From Conexibacter sp. (lineage in GTDB: Bacteria > Actinomycetota > Thermoleophilia > Solirubrobacterales > Solirubrobacteraceae): a stretch of 6,786 nt of DNA. The stretch lies in the NCBI GenBank assembly GCA_025964295.1, contig JAOPZD010000183.1:1-6786 (forward strand), given 5' to 3'. Under the pieces are notes generated by a model. The model ran no database searches and was not told the DNA's origin. It saw nothing but the letters and a program-made list of their open reading frames with translations. Each line of letters opens with the position of its first letter. Within the stretch, counting starts at the first letter, position 1. Shown here piece after piece: positions 1-5,905 of this stretch. The position numbers were made by a program, and so were the translations under genes.

Positions 1-592
1 GGCAGCCCAGCGCACCGGCCAGCTCGCGCGTGGTGAACGGCTCGCCGCCGACGGCCAGGACGTCGGCCGGTAGCAGCGCGGCCGCGTCGGCCGGCGCCGC
101 CAGCTCGACGCTGCCCACGACCTCGACCAGCCGCCGCTGCCCGGGGTCGCGCCGCCGCCGGCCCGACCGCGACCGCCCCGCCTCCGGCGCGCGGATGTGG
201 TCCTCCTGGCACAGCAGCACCTCGAGCACGAGGTTGGGGTGGGCCAGCAGCGACGGGAACGACACGAGGCGGTCGAAGACGTCCAGCGGACCCCCGCGCA
301 GCGGCGAGCGCCGCGACGAGAGCACCTCGCCGTGCTCGTCGACCCGCACGATCCGCCGCTGCGCCGGCACCGGGTGCACGATCCGCATGCGGTGGCCGTC
401 CAGGAGCGCGTCGAGCTTGGGTCCCAGCGGCGAGAACCCGCCCGTCTGGATCTCCACCAGCTCGCCGTCGGCGCGCACGAGGTCGATCACGTAGCCGCCG
501 ACCGGCACCTCGGCGCGATCGCCCGGCCGCGCGAGCAGGTCCTTCACCGCCGCATGCAGCGGCCCCTCGCGCAGGACGCCGATCCCGGACAC
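1..592 (-). CDS. Conserved-looking hypothetical protein, nuclease-like core motif (3' end cut off by the window)
   Basis: The frame is open from an in-frame TGA at 622-620 to the left edge, so the C-terminus is missing. The chosen start is GTG at 592, because TAGGGT lies exactly 8 nt upstream and suggests a leaderless mRNA. TTG at 601, 12 nt after a GGAGG, is the alternative. The translation has normal protein composition, unlike the Arg/Ser-rich frames opposite. Counting from the TTG, the N-terminal part carries a predicted strand with D40 (YVIDLV), then E50-I-Q52 (ELVEIQTG), K62 and an IVHPV strand. This spacing resembles the D...ExK/Q core of PD-(D/E)XK nucleases. After a middle segment (VFDRLVSFPSLLAHPNL, then LEVLLCQED) comes an Arg-rich linker, and the last visible residues (FTTRELAGALG) look like the first helices of a helix-turn-helix. 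I recall similar unnamed proteins in Thermoleophilia but cannot name the family. Nuclease activity is only an inference. It is divergent from the NHL gene. Confidence 0.72.
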   Translation of the reverse strand, partial: MSGIGVLREGPLHAAVKDLLARPGDRAEVPVGGYVIDLVRADGELVEIQTGGFSPLGPKLDALLDGHRMRIVHPVPAQRRIVRVDEHGEVLSSRRSPLRGGPLDVFDRLVSFPSLLAHPNLVLEVLLCQEDHIRAPEAGRSRSGRRRRDPGQRRLVEVVGSVELAAPADAAALLPADVLAVGGEPFTTRELAGALGC

Positions 593-600
593 CGCGCGCA

Positions 601-606
601 ACCCTA
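601..606 (-). promoter_or_regulatory. -10 box TAGGGT for the leftward hypothetical gene, leaderless type
   Basis: On the minus strand, TAGGGT (606 to 601) fits the actinobacterial TANNNT -10 consensus. Exactly 8 nt separate it from the GTG at 592, so transcription would start at or within a base or two of the start codon. No TTGACA-like -35 hexamer is visible at 17-18 bp. It mirrors the box at 671-676, forming the inverted pair ACCCTAG/CTAGGGT. The assignment rests on consensus and spacing only. Confidence 0.5.
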
Positions 607-616
607 GCGGCCGCCT

Positions 617-644
617 CCGTCACCCCCGGACGGTGGGAGCCGTC
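617..644. repeat. Alternating CCGTC / GACGG arms between the divergent promoters
   Basis: CCGTC at 617-621, GACGG at 629-633 and CCGTC at 640-644 form two overlapping inverted repeats with 7-nt and 6-nt loops. Their centres lie about 11-12 bp apart, roughly one helical turn. They sit between the two divergent -10 boxes, where a shared regulator could act on both genes. The arms are only 5 bp and GC-rich, so chance is a real possibility. There is no T-run, which argues against a terminator. Confidence 0.25.
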
Positions 645-670
645 ATGCAAAGACCGCGACTTCCCGTTCC

Positions 671-676
671 TAGGGT
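671..676 (+). promoter_or_regulatory. -10 box TAGGGT for the NHL-repeat gene, leaderless type
   Basis: TAGGGT matches TANNNT and ends 8 nt before the ATG at 685, the spacing expected for a leaderless transcript. No good -35 is seen near 647-653. The same bases could be read as a weak Shine-Dalgarno (AGGGTG, 672-677, 7 nt from the ATG), but if this is the -10 box they would not be transcribed. The mirrored box at 601-606 has the same sequence and the same 8-nt spacing, which favours the promoter reading. Confidence 0.5.
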
Positions 677-684
677 GTTCCTGG

Positions 685-2955
685 ATGTCGATGCCCCGCT
701 TCCTCCCCAGCCTGAGCCTCGTCCTCGCCCTGCTCGCGATCGCGGCGCCGACCGCCGCCGCCGACTGCCCCGGCGCGTCCGGCAGCGCCTGCCCGTACAC
801 CGGCGTGGCCCAGAACGGCCAGCGCGGCGGCGGCGTCCTGCGCTTCCCGCAGGCCGTCGCGGTCGGTCCCGACGGCGCGGTCTACGTCACCGACCAGGGC
901 TCCCACCTCGTCCAGCAGTTCGCCCCCGACGGCACCTGGCTGCGCGACATCGGCAGCGCCGGGACGCGCCCCGGGGAGCTCAGCGCGATCGGCGCGATCG
1001 CCATCACGGGCGACAACCAGGTCGTCGTCGCCGACGGCGGCAGCAACCGCATCGTGCGCTTCGACAACACGGGCGGGCTGATCGACAGCTGGGGCGGCAA
1101 CGGCACCGCGCTGGGCCGGTTCCACTTCGGCGCCGGCGGCGGCAACGACGCGGCGGCCGGCGGCGGCCTCGCGGCGTCCGGCAACACGCTGTTCATCGTC
1201 GACACCGGCAACGACCGCGTCGTGCGCTTCAGCGCCTCGGGCGGCAACGGCGCCGAGATCGTCGGGCCCGGCACGCTGCAGAACCCGCGCGGCGTCGCGG
1301 TCCGCGGCACGCGCATGCTCGTCGCCGACGACCAGCACCACCGCGTCGCCGCGTTCGACACCGGCGGCCATCTGCTGGCGTCGATCGGCGCCGGCCAGGG
1401 CGCCGGCCCCGGCCAACTGAACTTCCCCTACGGCGTGGCGATCGACCCGCAGGGCCGCGTCTTCGTCGCCGACGACATGAACCAGCGGATCGTGCGCTAC
1501 AGCACCCCGCAGACCAACTACCAGTACAAGGCGCGCTGGGGCGCCTACGGCACCGCGCCGGGCCGGCTCGCCTACCCGCGCGGGTTGGCCACCAACACCA
1601 ACGGCGAGCTGTTCGTCGCCAACACCGGCAACGACCGCGTCGACGTCTTCGACGCCAGCGGGACGCTCAAGCGCTCGTTCGGCACGTCGGGCCGCGCGAC
1701 CGGGCAGTTCGACGCGCCGCTCGGCGTCGCCGCCGACGCCAGCGGCGTGCGCGCGGTGACCGACTCCATCAACGGCCGCGTCCAGCTGGTCAACCCCGAC
1801 GGGAGCATCGCCACCACGTGGGGCTCGCCCAACCCGGGCCCGACGATCCTGCCCAACCCGGTCGCGGTCGCCTTCGACGGCGCCGGCAACGGCTTCGTCC
1901 TGGACAACCGCCGCTCGACGATCGTCGTCTTCGACCGCGCGACCGCCACGACCACGCGCCGGATCGGCTCCGAGGGCACCGGCCCCGGCCAGCTGCTCTC
2001 GCCCCAGGCGCTGGCCATCGACGGCGGCGGCACCATCTCGGTCGCCGACACCGGCAACGAGCGTGTCGCGCGCTTCGCCGCCGACGGCTCCTACCTCGGG
2101 TCCTTCGCCGTCGACAGCGCCCCGCGCGGCATCGCGGTCACGCCCGACGGCAGCCGGGTCTACGTCGCCGACACCGCCAACCGCATCACGGTCTATGACC
2201 CGACCGGGACCGAGCTCGACCAGTTCGGCGGCACGGGCTCCAAGCTCGGCAAGCTCAACGCGCCCGCGCAGATCGCCCTCGATCCGGGCGGGAACCTGTG
2301 GGTCGCCGACCGCGGCAACAACCGCATCCAGGAGTTCGGCCCCGGCGGCGAGCGCCTGCTGACGCTCGGCAACCGCGGCGTCGGCGACGGCCAGTTCATC
2401 CACCCCACCGGGGTCAGCGTGGACTGCAACGGCAAGGTGACGGTGACCGACAGCGAGAACAACCGCGTCACGACGCTGACGCTGGCCGCCCCGACCGTCG
2501 GCGTCACCTGCACGCCGCTGGCGCCGATCGGCGCCGCGCCCGCGCTGAAGTACCCGACGCTGCCCGAGCCGCTCGGCCCGCAGCTGTCGGTCAAGATCCT
2601 GCGCAAGGCCGGCCTGCTGACCGCGCGCAACCTGCCGGTCCGCATCGGCTGCGACACGACCTGCACGCTGACCGCGTCGGCCACGCTGGTCCAGCGCGGC
2701 TCGCCCACGACCGTCGGCAAGGGCAAGAAGAAGAAGGTCGTCAAGCCGGTGTCGATCGACCTGCCCCAGCAGAAGGTGACGATCCCGGCGGGCACGTCGA
2801 AGATCGTGCGGCTGACGATCACCAAGACGCAGGCGGCCACGCTGCGCAAGGCGCTGAAGGGCAAGAAGGGCCTGGACATGACCCTCCAGCTCGATGCGAC
2901 CGCGGCCGCCGGCCAGCCGACCAGTCAGACGACGCGGATCCTGGCGACGGCCTAG
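685..2955 (+). CDS. Secreted protein with 12 NHL beta-propeller repeats and a C-terminal beta domain
   Basis: This 756-residue protein begins with a signal peptide: Arg at 5, a hydrophobic stretch (about 8-21) and a likely cleavage after TAAA at 26. The mature protein should be exported; no lipobox, LPXTG or C-terminal membrane helix is seen. Residues about 53-600 hold 12 NHL-type blades with the pattern (F/Y/N/A)P.G(V/I)A(V/I)..(D/N)G..(V/F)VAD(T/D)..N.R(I/V)..(F/Y)...G, enough for two six-bladed propellers. NHL propellers usually bind proteins, RNA or carbohydrate; no ligand can be read here and no enzymatic residues are evident. Residues about 633-756 form a beta-rich, Ig-like domain with C656/C660 and a Lys-rich loop (GKGKKKKVVK, 678-687), of a type I associate with extracellular proteins of Solirubrobacterales. 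ATG 685 is chosen for its 8-nt spacing from TAGGGT; ATG 691 would also keep the signal peptide. The stop overlaps that of the convergent aminotransferase gene. Confidence 0.93.
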   Translation: MSMPRFLPSLSLVLALLAIAAPTAAADCPGASGSACPYTGVAQNGQRGGGVLRFPQAVAVGPDGAVYVTDQGSHLVQQFAPDGTWLRDIGSAGTRPGELSAIGAIAITGDNQVVVADGGSNRIVRFDNTGGLIDSWGGNGTALGRFHFGAGGGNDAAAGGGLAASGNTLFIVDTGNDRVVRFSASGGNGAEIVGPGTLQNPRGVAVRGTRMLVADDQHHRVAAFDTGGHLLASIGAGQGAGPGQLNFPYGVAIDPQGRVFVADDMNQRIVRYSTPQTNYQYKARWGAYGTAPGRLAYPRGLATNTNGELFVANTGNDRVDVFDASGTLKRSFGTSGRATGQFDAPLGVAADASGVRAVTDSINGRVQLVNPDGSIATTWGSPNPGPTILPNPVAVAFDGAGNGFVLDNRRSTIVVFDRATATTTRRIGSEGTGPGQLLSPQALAIDGGGTISVADTGNERVARFAADGSYLGSFAVDSAPRGIAVTPDGSRVYVADTANRITVYDPTGTELDQFGGTGSKLGKLNAPAQIALDPGGNLWVADRGNNRIQEFGPGGERLLTLGNRGVGDGQFIHPTGVSVDCNGKVTVTDSENNRVTTLTLAAPTVGVTCTPLAPIGAAPALKYPTLPEPLGPQLSVKILRKAGLLTARNLPVRIGCDTTCTLTASATLVQRGSPTTVGKGKKKKVVKPVSIDLPQQKVTIPAGTSKIVRLTITKTQAATLRKALKGKKGLDMTLQLDATAAAGQPTSQTTRILATA
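841..2484 (+). repeat. Array of 12 NHL blades (protein-level repeat)
   Basis: Blade cores begin near residues 54, 101, 159, 200, 247, 297, 344, 391, 439, 479, 526 and 573, about 47 residues apart. Blades 3, 6 and 9 share TGN(D/E)RV at residues 174-179, 314-319 and 456-461. At DNA level, 1202-1222 and 1622-1642 are identical over 21 bp, exactly 420 bp apart, and a near copy lies at 2048-2068. Blade 7 is degenerate: a T replaces the A of the VAD motif. Blade 8 lacks the usual N.R. Confidence 0.8.
2952..2955. other. Convergent genes with overlapping stop codons (CTAG)
   Basis: The NHL gene ends with TAG at 2953-2955. The aminotransferase gene on the other strand ends with TAG at 2954-2952. The two share a CTAG inside the palindrome CCTAGG (2951-2956). 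No intergenic space is left for an ordinary intrinsic terminator, and I see no GC hairpin with a T-run near either 3' end. The two transcripts should therefore overlap, or stop by a Rho-like or collision mechanism. Confidence 0.9.
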
Positions 2956-4322
2956 GCGAAGATCTCGCCGACGACCTCGTCGAGCGCCGCGACCACGGCC
3001 TCGACGTCGGCGATCGTCGTCGCCGGGCCCATCAACGCCATGTTGTGAAACGGCGTGAGCATGATCCCGCGGTTGAGCAGCGCGGCGTGGACGAGGTCGT
3101 CGAGCAGCGGGTCGATCGCGTCGTGGGCGTCGGCGCCGGTGCGGTGGGGCTCGGGCGTGAAGCCGAACTCGGCGCGCGCCCCGAGGCCGACGACGTGCCA
3201 CGGCGCGCCGTGCTTGGCGAAGACCTCGCGCACGCCGGCGACGTAGCGCTCGCAGGTCAGGATCATCGAGCGGTAGGCGTCCTCGGTCAGCACCTCGCCG
3301 AGCGTCGCGCGGGCGGCGGCGAGCGACAGCGCGTTGCCGGCCAGCGTCCCGCCGACGCCGCCCCAGTCGAGGTAATCGCCTTGGTCGTCGGCCAGGACGC
3401 GGTCGCGCAGGGCCGCGCTGAGCCCGTAGGCGCCGATCGGCACGCCCGCGCCGAGCGCCTTGCCCAGCGTCACCGCGTCGGGCGTCAGCCCCCACGCGCG
3501 CACGCAGCCGCCCGGCCCGGCGCTCATCGTGTGGGTCTCGTCGTAGATCAGCAGCGTGCCGGTCTCGGCGCACGCCGCCTCCAACCCCTTCAGGAACCCG
3601 GGCTCGGGCAGGACCATCCCGACGTTGGTCATCGCGGGCTCGGCGAGGACGGCGGCGACGTCGCGCGGCGCCAGCGCCGCGCGCACCGCGTCGAGGTCGT
3701 TGAAGGCCACCACCTTGGTCGTCAGCGCCGGGTCGACCGGCGCGCCGACGTTGCCCGCGCGCGCCACGACCTTCCCGGCCGCGTCGAGCGTCGCGACCGT
3801 CTCGTCGACCGTGCCGTGGTAGGCGTGCAGGAAGATCATGATCTTGCTGCGCTGCTGGACCTGGCGGCACATGCGCAGCGCGAAGCGGTTGGCGTCGGTC
3901 GCGCTGAGCGCGAACTGCCAGGCCGGGACGCCGAAGCGGCGCGTCAGCTGCTCGCCGACGGCGATCGCGTCCTCGGTGGGCATCATGGTGGTGATGCCGC
4001 CGCGGTCGCTGACGCGGCGGATGATCGCGTCGACCGTCGGCTGCGGCGAGTGACCCGGCATCGACCCCGTGTCGCCCAGCGCGACGTCGACGTACTCGTG
4101 GCCGTCGACGTCGGTGACGCGGCTGCCGCGCGCGCCGTCCAGGAAGACCGGCGACCCGCCGGCCCACTTGGCCATCCAGGGCATCGGCACGCCGTGCAGC
4201 AGCGCGCCCCGCGCCTGCTGGGCGAGCTCCAGCGACCGCGGGTGGGTCGCGGCGAATCGCGCGCGCTCGCGGTCGAGGAGGGCCTGGAGGCGGGGACGGT
4301 CGAGGTCGGTGGGGACGGCCAT
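2952..4322 (-). CDS. Class III PLP-dependent aminotransferase, glutamate-1-semialdehyde aminomutase-like
   Basis: This 456-residue protein has the fold-type I, class III aminotransferase layout. In order: a substrate-side N-terminal segment (WMAKWAGGSPVFLDGARG); DVDGHEYVDVALGDTG (71-86); the PLP-phosphate loop SATDAN (140-145); AYHG (167-170), whose aromatic residue stacks on the cofactor; E228; D261 in YDETHT, which pairs with the pyridine nitrogen; the Schiff-base lysine K288 in TLGKALGAG; and GGTLAGN (324-330). The catalytic set is complete, so an active cytosolic PLP enzyme is expected. It is probably not true HemL: the usual SGTEA loop reads SATDA, the usual DEV reads DETHT, and no haem gene is near. 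Related enzymes act as aminotransferases on alpha- or beta-amino acids, but the substrate cannot be read here. The start is ATG 4322, 9 nt after TAGGTT, and 29 nt below the ybaK stop, so it could be expressed alone or with ybaK. Automated annotation may well call it glutamate-1-semialdehyde 2,1-aminomutase. Confidence 0.92.
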   Translation of the reverse strand: MAVPTDLDRPRLQALLDRERARFAATHPRSLELAQQARGALLHGVPMPWMAKWAGGSPVFLDGARGSRVTDVDGHEYVDVALGDTGSMPGHSPQPTVDAIIRRVSDRGGITTMMPTEDAIAVGEQLTRRFGVPAWQFALSATDANRFALRMCRQVQQRSKIMIFLHAYHGTVDETVATLDAAGKVVARAGNVGAPVDPALTTKVVAFNDLDAVRAALAPRDVAAVLAEPAMTNVGMVLPEPGFLKGLEAACAETGTLLIYDETHTMSAGPGGCVRAWGLTPDAVTLGKALGAGVPIGAYGLSAALRDRVLADDQGDYLDWGGVGGTLAGNALSLAAARATLGEVLTEDAYRSMILTCERYVAGVREVFAKHGAPWHVVGLGARAEFGFTPEPHRTGADAHDAIDPLLDDLVHAALLNRGIMLTPFHNMALMGPATTIADVEAVVAALDEVVGEIFA

Positions 4323-4331
4323 GGGGACGGG

Positions 4332-4337
4332 AACCTA
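4332..4337 (-). promoter_or_regulatory. -10 box TAGGTT for the aminotransferase gene, leaderless type
   Basis: On the minus strand, TAGGTT (4337 to 4332) fits TANNNT and is followed by 9 nt (CCCGTCCCC) and then the ATG at 4322. That stretch contains no Shine-Dalgarno, which supports leaderless translation over ordinary initiation. The box lies in the 29-nt gap after ybaK. No -35 match is seen. Confidence 0.45.
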
Positions 4338-4351
4338 GACGAGGCGCTCGC

Positions 4352-4828
4352 TCATGCGGCGGCCCGCGCCAGCGGGCGCACGTCGGCGCCGGTCAGCGCC
4401 ACGAGGTCGGCTGGCGCCAGCTCGATCTCCAGCCCGCGCCGCCCGGCGGAGACGAAGATCGTCTCGTGCTCCCGGGCGCCGGCGTCCAGGAACGTCGGCA
4501 GCCGCTTGCGCTGGCCCAGCGGGCTGATCCCGCCGGCGACGTAGCCGGTCACCTTCTCGGCCCGCGCGGTGTCGGCCAGCGCCGCGCGCTTGCCGACGGC
4601 CTTGAGGTCGAGCTGGTCGGCGGCGGGCACGATCGCGACGGCCAGCGCGTCGGGCCCGCCGACGGCGACCACCAGCGTCTTGAACACCCGTCGCGGGTCG
4701 AGGCCCAGCACCTCGGCCGCCTCCCCCGCGTAGGACGCCGCGCGCGGGTCGTGGTCGTACTCGTGCAAGGTGTAGGTGATGCCCGCGGCCTTCGCGGCGC
4801 GCGTGGCGGGGGTCTCGCGGCCGGCCAT
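4352..4828 (-). CDS. ybaK: Cys-tRNA(Pro)/Cys-tRNA(Cys) deacylase, YbaK/EbsC family
   Basis: At 158 residues this matches the usual YbaK length of about 160 and covers the whole single-domain fold. Visible landmarks are ITYTLHEYDHDP (17-28), a strand preceded by FKTLVV (49-54) holding K50 at the position of the conserved catalytic lysine, AVAIVPAADQLDLK (63-76), and the signature GGISPLGQRK (99-108). The C-terminal strand ETIFVSAGRRGLEIELAP and helix complete the domain. Proteins of this family hydrolyse Cys wrongly attached to tRNA(Pro), usually in trans with prolyl-tRNA synthetase in the cytosol. The exact tRNA substrate here is inferred from the family. The start is ATG 4828: the gap to the upstream gene is only 18 nt and TACGAT lies 7 nt before the ATG. 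The stop is 29 nt before the aminotransferase start. Family assignment is secure. Confidence 0.94.
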   Translation of the reverse strand: MAGRETPATRAAKAAGITYTLHEYDHDPRAASYAGEAAEVLGLDPRRVFKTLVVAVGGPDALAVAIVPAADQLDLKAVGKRAALADTARAEKVTGYVAGGISPLGQRKRLPTFLDAGAREHETIFVSAGRRGLEIELAPADLVALTGADVRPLARAAA

Positions 4829-4835
4829 CGCGAGG

Positions 4836-4841
4836 ATCGTA
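4836..4841 (-). promoter_or_regulatory. -10 box TACGAT for ybaK, leaderless type
   Basis: On the minus strand, TACGAT (4841 to 4836) fits TANNNT and ends 7 nt before the ATG at 4828. It sits in the 18-nt gap after the EEP hydrolase stop (4849-4847), so a -35 would fall inside that gene. The hexamer there (GTGGAG at a 17-bp spacer) is a poor match. There is no Shine-Dalgarno in the 7-nt spacer. Confidence 0.42.
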
Positions 4842-4846
4842 GGCGC

Positions 4847-5836
4847 TCAGCGGCGGAACTCCACCCACAGCGGATAGTGGTCGGAGACGTGGGCCTTGCG
4901 GCTCGCGTCGCCGGCGGCGTCCTGCATCAGGAAGTCGGTCCACCTGACGCCGTCGGCGGCGAGGAACTCGAGCGTCAGCTTCTCGCCGTTGATGCCCTCG
5001 GTGAACCAGGCGATCTGGTCGTAGTACCTGCTCGGCCCGCCGCTGGCGGCGCTGATGTTGCGCGGCACGTCCTGCAGCTCGGCCGGCGCTCCCAGCCCGG
5101 TCGAGGCGAACGCCTCCCACAGCGGGTCGCCCCGCCGGTCGATGTTGAAGTCGCCCAACGCGATCAGGTTGCGGTTGAAGTCGTCGGCGTCGTCGGCCAG
5201 GTCGGCCAGCCACTGCGCGATCGCCTGCAGCTCGTCGCGGCGGCGCAGCTTGTCGGCCTTGCTCGTGCCGTACAGGGTATGCAGCGTGATGAGGGTGAAG
5301 GCCTGCGGATCGGCGGCGAAGCTGACCGCGTAGGGCGTGCGCGCGAACTGACGGTCCAGCGCGCCTTGCACGACGCCCTTGACGTCGGCGGGCAGGACGA
5401 CCTCGCCGACCAGACCGCTGGCGTGCACGCGGCGACGGTCGTAGACGAACGCGAGGCGCTCGCTGTTGCCGGGCGCGCCGGCGGTGACGTCGGAGACGAT
5501 GAACGTCCAGTCCTCGCCGAGCACGTGCAGGAGCGTGCGCAGCGCGGTCAGGTCGCTCTTGACCTCCTGCAGCGCGCAGACGTCGAAGCGGCTGATGATC
5601 TCCGCCATCGCGCAGATGTCGGTGAGGTTGCGCTTCGGGCTCTTGCGCGGCGGCGTGACCCAGTCGTGGGTCAGCCCACCGAGCAGGGCGACGTTCCAGG
5701 TTCCGATCAGCAGGTTGCCGGGCCGCTTGGCGGGCACGACGTCGTCCAGCGCGGCGGCGAGCGCCGTGAGCGCCTTCGTCGTCTCCTTCGGCGGCGCTGC
5801 CGGATCGAGGTCGACGGGGATGGACAGCGCGGGCAT
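4847..5836 (-). CDS. Endonuclease/exonuclease/phosphatase (EEP, DNase I-like) family hydrolase
   Basis: This 329-residue protein shows the full set of EEP active-site motifs in order: GTWNVA with N48; CALQEVKSD with metal ligand E91; LITLHTLYG with H186; ALGDFNID with D229 and N231; YYDQIAWF with D273; and VSDHYPLW with D319 and catalytic-pair H320. Enzymes of this superfamily cleave phosphodiester or phosphomonoester bonds with Mg2+ or similar ions; members include DNase I, exonuclease III, sphingomyelinases and inositol phosphatases. Substrate specificity cannot be read. There is no signal peptide or membrane helix, so a cytosolic role is likely. The approximately 40-residue N-terminal extension (Ala/Lys/Pro-rich, predicted helical) precedes the core and may be accessory. 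ATG 5836 has a clear Shine-Dalgarno and an upstream -35/-10 promoter. The gene lies 69 nt below a metallophosphoesterase and 18 nt above ybaK. Confidence 0.93.
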   Translation of the reverse strand: MPALSIPVDLDPAAPPKETTKALTALAAALDDVVPAKRPGNLLIGTWNVALLGGLTHDWVTPPRKSPKRNLTDICAMAEIISRFDVCALQEVKSDLTALRTLLHVLGEDWTFIVSDVTAGAPGNSERLAFVYDRRRVHASGLVGEVVLPADVKGVVQGALDRQFARTPYAVSFAADPQAFTLITLHTLYGTSKADKLRRRDELQAIAQWLADLADDADDFNRNLIALGDFNIDRRGDPLWEAFASTGLGAPAELQDVPRNISAASGGPSRYYDQIAWFTEGINGEKLTLEFLAADGVRWTDFLMQDAAGDASRKAHVSDHYPLWVEFRR

Positions 5837-5842
5837 CGAGCT

Positions 5843-5847
5843 TCCCT
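5843..5847 (-). promoter_or_regulatory. Shine-Dalgarno AGGGA for the EEP hydrolase
   Basis: AGGGA (5847 to 5843 on the minus strand) lies 6 nt before ATG 5836, with a second AGGGA at 5854-5850. This is the clearest ribosome-binding site in the window and fixes the start. It contrasts with the leaderless-looking starts of four other genes. Confidence 0.6.
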
Positions 5848-5871
5848 GCTCCCTGCCTGGGTTGTGTGCCG

Positions 5872-5901
5872 AGCCTACGCCGATGCGGTGACCGATGCCA
5901 A
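5872..5901 (-). promoter_or_regulatory. Promoter TTGGCA-18-TAGGCT for the EEP hydrolase
   Basis: On the minus strand, TTGGCA (5901 to 5896, one mismatch to TTGACA) is followed by an 18-bp spacer and TAGGCT (5877 to 5872). Transcription starting near 5865 would give a leader of about 29 nt that includes the AGGGA site. It lies just after the metallophosphoesterase stop (5908-5906), so the EEP gene need not depend on read-through. Confidence 0.5.
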
Positions 5902-5905
5902 CCGC

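Noticed and set aside
30..607. Two plus-strand open frames (30-494 and 197-607) at the left edge
   Set aside because: Ser/Arg/Thr- or Arg/His-rich translations; the minus strand here gives a normal protein sequence open to the edge.
602..684. CCGTC/GACGG hairpins as an attenuator or riboswitch for the NHL gene
   Set aside because: If the TAGGGT at 671-676 is the -10 box, this region is not in the NHL mRNA; no conserved riboswitch core is visible.
633..2198. 521-residue plus-strand open frame overlapping the NHL gene in another frame
   Set aside because: Extremely Arg/Pro-rich with repeats that mirror the NHL blades; an out-of-frame reading of a real repeat gene.
2956..3030. Possible hairpins (CGACG/CGTCG) just after the NHL stop as a terminator
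   Set aside because: Arms are short, imperfect and typical of GC-rich coding sequence; no T-run follows.
670..4167. 1165-residue open frame on the minus strand spanning the NHL gene and most of the aminotransferase gene
   Set aside because: It is a frame shadow in GC-rich DNA: composition is dominated by Arg, Ala, Gly, Asp and Val, no domain is visible, and it conflicts with two well-supported genes.
4335..4355. Six-codon minigene MSERLV whose ATG overlaps the ybaK stop (ATGA) and ends at TAG
   Set aside because: The arrangement looks coupled, but the stop is part of the proposed -10 box TAGGTT and six codons occur easily by chance.
2298..4544. 748-residue plus-strand open frame opposite the aminotransferase
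   Set aside because: Antisense shadow with low-complexity Arg/Ala/Gly/Val composition and no recognisable domain.
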